Assembly (NCBI RefSeq): GCF_029813835.1
Contig: NZ_JARVKV010000014.1
Coordinates: 40,751-104,750, forward strand
Length of the DNA stretch: 64,000 bases
Origin: Streptomyces sp. DH37
Lineage (GTDB): Bacteria; Actinomycetota; Actinomycetes; Streptomycetales; Streptomycetaceae
Reading direction: 5' to 3'
Shown here: positions 58,420 through 64,000 of the stretch, piece by piece
How the letters are laid out: every line of letters starts with the position of its first letter
Numbering within the stretch: the first letter of the stretch is position 1
Notes under the pieces: generated by a model
What the model was told of the DNA's origin: nothing
Databases searched by the model: none
Seen by the model: only the letters and a program-made list of their open reading frames with translations
Made by a program: the position numbers and the translations under genes

Positions 58420-59973
58420 ATGAACCGGCGCGACGTACTGAGGCTGTCCGCTGCCGCGGGGGCCGCGAGCGCGCTCACGCTCCAGACCGTGACCTTCACG
58501 CACGCCGGGGAGGGCGAGGAGGGCGGGGAGGAGACCAGGACGGTCCGCGGCCGTCTGCCCACGGGGGCGCCGGACTTCGTGTACCTGCCCGTCGAGGTGC
58601 CGCGCGGGGTGCGGGAGATAGCCGTCTCCTACACCTACGACAAGCCCCCCGTGCCCTCCGGCACACCGGGCAACGCCCTGGACATCGGCATCTTCGACGA
58701 GCGCGGCACGGCTTCGGGCGGGCGCGGCTTCCGGGGATGGTCGGGCGGCTTCCGCACGGAGTTCGCCGTCGGCGCGCACAGGGCGACGCCGGGGTATCTG
58801 GCCGGCCCGGTGCGGCCCGGCACCTGGCACGTGGTCCTGGGTCCGTACACCGTCGCCCCGCAGGGCATGGAGTACGAGGTCACCGTCACGCTGCGGTACG
58901 GCGAGCAGGGCCGCACCCCTAAGCCCGCGTATCCGCCGGAGCGGGCGAGGGGGCGGGGGCGCGCCTGGTACCGGGGCGACTGCCACCTGCACACCGTGCA
59001 CTCCGACGGGCAGCGCACACCGGAGGAGGTCGCGGCGGCGGCGCGGGCCGCCGGGCTGGACTTCATCGCCACCACCGAGCACAACACCACCTCCGGGCAC
59101 GGCGCCTGGGAGGGGCTGTGGGGCGAGGACCTGCTCGTCCTGTGCGGTGAGGAGGTGACCACCCGCAACGGCCACTACCTGGCGCTCGGCGTCGATCCGG
59201 GCACCTTCGTCGACTGGCGCTACCGGGCGCGCGACGACGCGTACGAGCGGTACGTGCGCAGGATCCACCGGGCGGGCGGGCTGGTGGTCCCCGCCCATCC
59301 CAACTGCCCCTTCGTGGGCTGCCAGTGGAAGTTCGGCTACGCGGGCGCCGACGCGGTGGAGGTGTGGAACGGGCCGTGGACGGCCGACGACGAACTGGCC
59401 CTGGCCGCCTGGGACAACATGCTGGTGGAGTCCTGCCGGGAGGGATACGGAAACGAGGGCGGGGGCGGGGACGGGGACGGCGGGAGGAGCCGGTGGATAC
59501 CGGCGATGGGCAACAGCGACGCCCATCGCGAGCCCCAGGTCGTCGGGCTGCCGCAGACGGTCGTCCACGCCGGGGACCTGTCGCGCACGGCGGTGCTGGA
59601 GGGCATACGGGCGGGCCGGAGCTGGCTGGCGGAGTCCTCGGCGATCGGCCTGGAGCTGTCGGCCGCGGGCCCGCGCGGCGAGCACGCCGGGATCGGCGAG
59701 CGGCTGCGCGTCGCGCCGGACGCGGAGGTGACGGTGCGGCTGGAGGTGTCGGGGGTGCCGGACGGCACGGTGCGGCTGCTCACCGACCAGGGCGAGATGC
59801 GCTCGGAGCGGCTGCCCGCGTCGGGCTCCGGCACGGTCGCCTGGCGCACCACCGCCTCACTCGCCTCGTACGTGCGCGCCGAGGTGCGCCACCCCCTTCG
59901 GGGTGGCGGTGCCGCGGGCCTGCCGGGGCCGATGGCGGCGATGACGAATCCCCTCTGGCTGGAGCGCCGTTGA
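58420..59973 (+). CDS. CehA/McbA-type PHP-domain metallohydrolase, Tat-exported
   Basis: The 517-aa protein has a Tat-like N-terminus (NRRDVLRLSAAAGAASALTL) and an N-terminal beta domain. The PHP domain carries metal motifs GDCHLHTVHSDGQRTPEEVA, FIATTEHNTTSGH, VPAHPNCPF and MGNSDAHR. PHP hydrolases cleave phosphoesters or carbamates; the substrate is unknown. Confidence 0.88.
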   Translation: MNRRDVLRLSAAAGAASALTLQTVTFTHAGEGEEGGEETRTVRGRLPTGAPDFVYLPVEVPRGVREIAVSYTYDKPPVPSGTPGNALDIGIFDERGTASGGRGFRGWSGGFRTEFAVGAHRATPGYLAGPVRPGTWHVVLGPYTVAPQGMEYEVTVTLRYGEQGRTPKPAYPPERARGRGRAWYRGDCHLHTVHSDGQRTPEEVAAAARAAGLDFIATTEHNTTSGHGAWEGLWGEDLLVLCGEEVTTRNGHYLALGVDPGTFVDWRYRARDDAYERYVRRIHRAGGLVVPAHPNCPFVGCQWKFGYAGADAVEVWNGPWTADDELALAAWDNMLVESCREGYGNEGGGGDGDGGRSRWIPAMGNSDAHREPQVVGLPQTVVHAGDLSRTAVLEGIRAGRSWLAESSAIGLELSAAGPRGEHAGIGERLRVAPDAEVTVRLEVSGVPDGTVRLLTDQGEMRSERLPASGSGTVAWRTTASLASYVRAEVRHPLRGGGAAGLPGPMAAMTNPLWLERR

Positions 59974-60130
59974 CCCCGGACACCACACCCACCCACCAAC
60001 TTCCTTTCCGGGCAGGGCATTTGGCCTGCCACCCGACATCTGCTCATCTGTCCGGGCATCGGCTTGCGGTTCTGTCGCAGGTTTGCGGTGACTGTGGGGA
60101 GAGGCAGGGGCACGGCTGACGTATCGGCCC

Positions 60131-60136
60131 TTGACA
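60131..60136 (+). promoter_or_regulatory. Consensus -35 hexamer upstream of afsR
   Basis: TTGACA is a perfect -35 hexamer; the -10 is not clear (GGGTCG or GTCGTC at about 18-19 bases). It lies 46 bases before the afsR ATG. Confidence 0.35.
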
Positions 60137-60181
60137 AGGCACACTGTGCGCTGCGGGTCGTCACACTTCGCAGGGGGCACC

Positions 60182-63133
60182 ATGGACGGCGAGGGGCACA
60201 CCGGACGCGAACGACTGCGGCAGCCGGACAACCGTCACCACCGGCTGCGTTTCGCCGTGCTCGGACCGGTGCGCGCCTGGCGCGAGGACGAGGCGGTCAA
60301 CGTCGGCTCACCGCAGCAGCGCGCCCTGCTCGCCGCTCTGCTGCTGCGCGGCGGGCAGACGGCCACCGCGCAGGAACTGGTGGACGCGCTGTGGGGCGAG
60401 GACCCGCCGCAGCGCGCCCTGGCCGCGCTGCGCACCTACGCCTCCCGGCTGCGCAAGGTGCTGGGCGCCGAGGCCCTGATCAGCGAGTCCGGCGGCTACG
60501 CGATCCGGCTGGGCCCCGACACCGAGCTGGACGCGGACGCGGCCACCGCCCACGCCCTGGAGGCGGAGAAGGCCGCCTCCTCCGGAGACCGCCACCGGGC
60601 GCGCGAGCTGTACGGCCTGGCGCTGTCCCAGTGGGACGGCGAGACCCTGGCCCACGTCCCCGGCCCGTACGCCGAGAACCAGCGCACCCGGCTGGAGGAG
60701 TGGCGGCTGTCCCTGCTGGAGCACCGCCTCGACCTCGATCTCCAGCTCGGCTTCCACGCCGAGGCGGTCAGCGAGCTGACCGCCCTGACCGCCGAGCACC
60801 CGCTGCGCGAGCGGCTGCGGGAGCTGCTGATGCTGGCGCTGTACCGCGGCGGGCGGCAGGCGGAGGCGCTGGCCGTCTACGCCGACACCCGGCGGCTGCT
60901 CGCCGAGGAGCTGGGCGTGGACCCCTGTCCGGAGCTGGCCGAGCTCCAGCAGCGCATCCTCCAGGCCGACGAGGAGCTGGCGCGGCCCGCCGAGGAGGCC
61001 GCGCCGCCGGGCACGGCCACCTTCGTACGCCCCGCCCAGCTCCCCGCCACCGTTCCCGACTTCACCGGCCGGACCTCCTTCGTCGCGGAGCTGGGCGACC
61101 AGCTCGTCACCGCCGAGAGCCGGATCATGGCGGTCTCGGCGGTCGCGGGCATCGGCGGAGTGGGCAAGACCACCCTGGCCGTGCACGTCGCCCACGCCGC
61201 CCGCGACCGCTTCCCCGACGGCCAGCTCTACGTGGACCTCCAGGGCGCGGGCCCCGCCCCGGCCGAACCGGAGGCCGTGCTCGGCGCGTTCCTGCGGGCC
61301 CTGGGCACTCCGGACTCCGCGGTCCCCGACGGGGTGGAGGAGCGGGCCGCGCTCTACCGTTCGCTGCTGGCCGGCCGCCGCATCCTGACGCTGCTGGACA
61401 ACGCCCGCGACGCCGCCCAGGTGCGTCCGCTGCTGCCGGGCACCGAGGGCTGCGCCGCGCTGATCACCAGCCGGATGCGGATGGTCGACCTGGCCGGCGC
61501 GCACCTGGTCGACCTGGACGTCATGAGCCCGGAGGAGGCCATGACGCTCTTCACCAGGATCGTCGGCGCCGAACGGGTGGGCGCCGAGCGCGAGGCGGCC
61601 ATGGACGTGGTCGCGGCCTGCGGCTTCCTGCCGCTGGCCATCCGCATCGCCGCCGCCCGGCTGGCCTCCCGCCGCACCTGGACGGTCTCGGTCCTGGCCC
61701 GCAAGCTCGCCGACGAGCGCCGCCGGCTGGACGAGCTCCAGGCCGGGGACCAGGCGGTCAAGGCCACCTTCGAGCTGGGCTACGGCCAGCTCGACACCGA
61801 GCAGGCCCGCGCCTTCCGCCTGCTGGGCCTGGCCGACGGCCCCGACGTCTCCGTCCACGCCGCCGCCGCCATGCTCGACCGGGCACCGGAGGAGGCCGAG
61901 GACCTGCTGGAGTCCCTGGTGGACACCTCCCTGCTGGAGTCGGCGGCCCCGGGCCGCTACCGCTACCACGACCTGGTCCGGCTCTACGCGCGCACCTGCG
62001 CCGAACGGGACGAGTACCCGCCCTCCGAACGCGAGGCGGCGCTGTCGAGGCTGCTGGACTTCTACCTGGCCACGGCAGCGGGCGCGTTCGCGCTGGAGCG
62101 CCCCGGGGACCGGACCGTGGCGCACCTGGCCGCCACCGAGCGCCCCGGACTGTCCTTCGGCAGCCGCGCCACGGCGCTGGACTGGCTGTTCGCCGAGGCC
62201 GACTGCCTGCTGTCCTGCGTGGAGCAGTCGGCCGGCGGCGACACGCTGCGCCGCGCGGCCGACCTGCTGATCGCCGCCAAGGACCTGGCCGACTCCGGCA
62301 CCCACTCGCTGCGCTACGAGCGGGCCGCCACCGCCGTCTGCCGGGCGGCGGTGACCACCGGTGACACCTGGGCCGAGGGCCGCGCCCGCATCATGCTCAC
62401 CCACGTGCACACGGTGGCGGGCCGTTTCGGCCAGGCCGACGACGACGCGCACCGCGCCATGGTGCTCGCCGAGTCCACCGGCGATCCGGTTCCCAGGTGC
62501 TACGCCCCCAACGACCGCGGCATCATCGCCATCTACCAGGGCCGCTACCAGGACGGCGAGACGTATCTGAACCGGGCCATCGAGGCGTTCCGGGCCGACG
62601 GCAACCGCACCGGCGAGGCCAGCGCCCTGTGCAACCTCTCCCGCATCCACCTGGCCCTCGGCCGGATCGGCAGCGCGATCCGGCTCGCCGAACGCGGCGT
62701 GGCCATCTACACCGACATGAAGCTCAACATGCGGCTGGCCAACGGCCGTTACGCCCTGGGGGTGGCGCTGACGAGCGCCGGGCGCGTCAGCGAGGCCCTC
62801 GACGAGCTCAACAGGGCTCTCGCGCTCTTCCACGAAAGCCGCCAGCCGCTGTGGGAGGGCGTGACCCATCTGCGGCTGGCCGAGGCGCACCTCGCGGCCC
62901 GCCGTCCCGCGCAGGCCGCCACCCACGCCGAGCAGGCCCTCGCGCTGCGCGGCATCGGCGGGGAGTGGCGGCGCGGGACGGTGCTGATGGCCCTGGGACG
63001 TGCGCTGGACGCCCTGGGCCAGACGGACCGTGCCCGTGCCTGCTGGCGGGACGCGCTGACCATCTTCGACGCCCTGGGTTCCCTCGAGGCCGACGAGGCG
63101 CGGAAGTTACTGCCCTCCGCTGTGGCCGCGTAA
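60182..63133 (+). CDS. afsR: AfsR-type SARP regulator (SARP-NB-ARC-TPR)
   Basis: The 983-aa protein has an OmpR-like winged helix (RFAVLGPVRAWREDEAVNVG, LRTYASRLRKVLGAEALISE), a BTAD domain to about 270, an NB-ARC ATPase with Walker A GIGGVGKTT (about 323-331) and LLDNARDAAQVRPLLPGTEG, and C-terminal TPRs (about 700-970). AfsR is phosphorylated by AfsK and turns on afsS and antibiotic pathways. The length, the afsS-like gene downstream and the nearby fbiC gene all fit the S. coelicolor afsR neighbourhood. AfsK is not in the window. Confidence 0.87.
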   Translation: MDGEGHTGRERLRQPDNRHHRLRFAVLGPVRAWREDEAVNVGSPQQRALLAALLLRGGQTATAQELVDALWGEDPPQRALAALRTYASRLRKVLGAEALISESGGYAIRLGPDTELDADAATAHALEAEKAASSGDRHRARELYGLALSQWDGETLAHVPGPYAENQRTRLEEWRLSLLEHRLDLDLQLGFHAEAVSELTALTAEHPLRERLRELLMLALYRGGRQAEALAVYADTRRLLAEELGVDPCPELAELQQRILQADEELARPAEEAAPPGTATFVRPAQLPATVPDFTGRTSFVAELGDQLVTAESRIMAVSAVAGIGGVGKTTLAVHVAHAARDRFPDGQLYVDLQGAGPAPAEPEAVLGAFLRALGTPDSAVPDGVEERAALYRSLLAGRRILTLLDNARDAAQVRPLLPGTEGCAALITSRMRMVDLAGAHLVDLDVMSPEEAMTLFTRIVGAERVGAEREAAMDVVAACGFLPLAIRIAAARLASRRTWTVSVLARKLADERRRLDELQAGDQAVKATFELGYGQLDTEQARAFRLLGLADGPDVSVHAAAAMLDRAPEEAEDLLESLVDTSLLESAAPGRYRYHDLVRLYARTCAERDEYPPSEREAALSRLLDFYLATAAGAFALERPGDRTVAHLAATERPGLSFGSRATALDWLFAEADCLLSCVEQSAGGDTLRRAADLLIAAKDLADSGTHSLRYERAATAVCRAAVTTGDTWAEGRARIMLTHVHTVAGRFGQADDDAHRAMVLAESTGDPVPRCYAPNDRGIIAIYQGRYQDGETYLNRAIEAFRADGNRTGEASALCNLSRIHLALGRIGSAIRLAERGVAIYTDMKLNMRLANGRYALGVALTSAGRVSEALDELNRALALFHESRQPLWEGVTHLRLAEAHLAARRPAQAATHAEQALALRGIGGEWRRGTVLMALGRALDALGQTDRARACWRDALTIFDALGSLEADEARKLLPSAVAA

Positions 63134-63176
63134 CGGCTCGGAGGTCCTTGTGGCCGCGTAACGGCTCGAGGGTCCT
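63121..63176 (+). repeat. 28-bp tandem duplication over the afsR stop codon
   Basis: 63121-63148 and 63149-63176 match at 26 of 28 bases, duplicating the last codons and TAA of afsR in the spacer. Confidence 0.85.
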
Positions 63177-63191
63177 CCGCCGGAGGCGGAC

Positions 63192-63224
63192 GTTCATCGA
63201 TTGTTTATCGCCGCCCGCCATGCT
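63192..63224 (+). promoter_or_regulatory. afsS promoter with 11-bp-spaced SARP/PHO-type direct repeats
   Basis: GTTCATCG (63192-63199) and GTTTATCG (63203-63210) start 11 bp apart; 8 bases later is CATGCT (63219-63224), a -10 candidate. SARP activators bind 11-bp-period repeats placed 8 bp from the -10, and the PHO box (GTTCAYC) has the same period. AfsR and PhoP are known to compete at the S. coelicolor afsS promoter. Confidence 0.7.
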
Positions 63225-63227
63225 TAT

Positions 63228-63270
63228 GCCCATCGACCCGTCGCGTCGGGGGGCAGGCGGGTCGATGGGC
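63228..63270 (+). promoter_or_regulatory. Hairpin in the afsS leader
   Basis: GCCCATCGACCCG (63228-63240) pairs perfectly with 63258-63270 around a 17-base loop at the very 5' end of the expected afsS transcript. Confidence 0.55.
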
Positions 63271-63384
63271 CCAACACCCTGTACCACCGGGATGAGCGGC
63301 CCGAAGTCCGTCCGGCGGCCCACGGGGGAGCCGCCGGGCGGGCCCCCGGGATTCAGTTCGTCACCAGACCTAGGAGTCGGCCGT

Positions 63385-63540
63385 ATGAGCGAGACCACCG
63401 AGAAGCCCATCACCGGCGGTCCCAAGCAGGACAACCACGTGTCGAGCCCCGGCAGCGACGGCCCGACCACTCAGGACAACCACGTCTCGGGCGGCGCGGC
63501 CGGCACCGAGGACAACCACGTGTCTGGCGACGGGATCTAG
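63385..63540 (+). CDS. afsS: AfsS-like global regulator of secondary metabolism
   Basis: The 51-aa protein contains three copies of the DNHVS motif (residues 16-20, 31-35, 43-47), spaced 15 and 12 residues, as in AfsS, the small repeat protein that stimulates antibiotic production downstream of AfsR. There is no DNA-binding domain or signal peptide. AGGAG precedes the ATG. It has its own promoter and terminator. Confidence 0.8.
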   Translation: MSETTEKPITGGPKQDNHVSSPGSDGPTTQDNHVSGGAAGTEDNHVSGDGI

Positions 63541-63562
63541 AGCCACACCAGTCGGGGGACAC

Positions 63563-63613
63563 CAGGGACCAGCGGCGGCGATGCAGAGGGGGAATCGCCG
63601 AAGCTGGTCCCTG
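63563..63613 (+). terminator. Terminator of afsS
   Basis: CAGGGACCAGC (63563-63573) pairs with 63603-63613, and an inner stem CGGCGAT/ATCGCCG extends it after a 2x2 internal loop. It separates afsS from the DNH peptide gene. Confidence 0.8.
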
Positions 63614-63699
63614 AATGCGTGCGGCACATGGAACGAGCCACTGTCGGACGGACTTTCGGCCACGAAGATCGAACAGCCGCTCCCACGGCATTAGGTTGT

Positions 63700-63726
63700 T
63701 TCACGAACGGGAACACCGTTATTCAC
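63700..63726 (+). promoter_or_regulatory. Promoter region of the DNH peptide gene with TTCAC repeats
   Basis: TTGTTT (63696-63701) and TTATTC (63719-63724) are spaced by 17 bases. TTCAC at 63700 and 63722 are 22 bp apart (two helical turns), with the weaker AACAC between, resembling degenerate 11-bp repeats. AfsR or PhoP binding is speculative. Confidence 0.35.
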
Positions 63727-63738
63727 AGAGGAGCCCTT

Positions 63739-63942
63739 ATGACTCGCCCGAAGAAGGTTCTCGCCACCTTCGCCCTCGCGGCGGCCCTGATGGGCGGAGC
63801 GGCCGCTCCGGCCATGGCCGACAACCACATGCCCGTCGGACCGCAGGGCGTCTCCACCCTGGGCCCGTGCGACAACCACATGCCCGCGCCGGGATGCGGC
63901 GGCCCCGCCGCCGAGGCGCAGAGCGACAACCACGTCGGCTGA
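63739..63942 (+). CDS. Secreted small DNH-repeat peptide
   Basis: The 67-aa protein has a signal peptide (KKVLATFALAAALMGGAAAP then AMA) with predicted cleavage after Ala27. The 40-residue mature part begins DNHMP, repeats DNHMP at 45-49 and ends DNHVG, with Cys44 and Cys53 possibly paired. The DNH core is the same as in AfsS encoded just upstream, so the two may share ancestry or a binding partner. AGAGGAG precedes the ATG. I know no named family for the secreted form. Confidence 0.8.
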   Translation: MTRPKKVLATFALAAALMGGAAAPAMADNHMPVGPQGVSTLGPCDNHMPAPGCGGPAAEAQSDNHVG

Positions 63943-63964
63943 CGCGAGGACATACGGCGTGCGG

Positions 63965-63982
63965 GCAGGCCGGGGGGCCTGC
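63965..63982 (+). terminator. Short hairpin after the DNH peptide gene
   Basis: GCAGGCC (63965-63971) pairs with GGCCTGC (63976-63982) around a GGGG loop. Confidence 0.6.
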
Positions 63983-64000
63983 GGACCGAGCGAACGAGCC

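Overview
The window is chromosomal DNA of a Streptomyces or very close relative. The G+C content is very high, genes often start with GTG or TTG, several promoters look leaderless, and the gene set is typical of the genus: a HrdD-type sigma factor, SepX/Glp, an XRE/DUF397 pair, DUF4397 plus class F sortase, coenzyme F420 biosynthesis, and an AfsR/AfsS locus. I call about 55 protein genes, two tRNAs, one small tRNA-integrated island, a decayed integrase and many regulatory sites.

Layout. 1-2.3 kb: tail of a GNAT gene, an arylamine N-acetyltransferase behind a MerR-type promoter, and a methyltransferase. 2.4-7.0 kb: a minus-strand sigma factor / DUF4383 / DUF4397 / sortase / zinc-finger anti-sigma group, divergent from a B12-domain MerR regulator. 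7.0-8.7 kb: a small accessory module in which three minus-strand genes are coupled by GTGA overlaps and diverge from a GntR regulator plus NUDIX pair. 8.9-11 kb: a secreted FG-GAP protein, then tRNA-Ala(CGC). 11.3-16.6 kb: the galU-glp-moaC-mogA-rimJ-sepX cluster, which combines molybdenum-cofactor-like proteins with the cell-division pair Glp/SepX. 16.7-32.2 kb: housekeeping and stress genes (5-FTHF cyclo-ligase, penicillin acylase, cation antiporter, MFS, FmdB behind a CIRCE element, MTA phosphorylase, MscL, P1 peptidase, hrdD with a sigma-R promoter, NagZ).

32.3-36.0 kb: tRNA-Arg(CCT). Its 3' half is repeated 43/43 at 35734, bounding an island of about 3.4 kb with visibly lower G+C. The island carries essentially one gene, a 760-aa fusion of a PD-(D/E)XK-like nuclease domain to a NACHT STAND ATPase. 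This is a candidate single-gene antiphage system and the most interesting feature here. Just outside the right repeat lies a broken tyrosine integrase whose catalytic Tyr has become Cys.

36-45 kb: a secreted lectin-like protein, a cold-shock locus (csp, DEAD-box helicase, CBS protein, SCO5918-like protein, convergent MerR), a gene-poor stretch, and a Mrr-nuclease/TerD fusion that has lost its expected stop codon. 44.2-59.9 kb: an ordinary core (HAD, lipase, holin-like and DUF3618 proteins, YihY, D-Ala-D-Ala carboxypeptidase, GPP34, XRE/DUF397, ADP-ribosylglycohydrolase, CofGH, PHP hydrolase). 60.2-64 kb: afsR, afsS with an 11-bp-spaced direct-repeat promoter, and a second, secreted peptide built on the same Asp-Asn-His repeat as AfsS.
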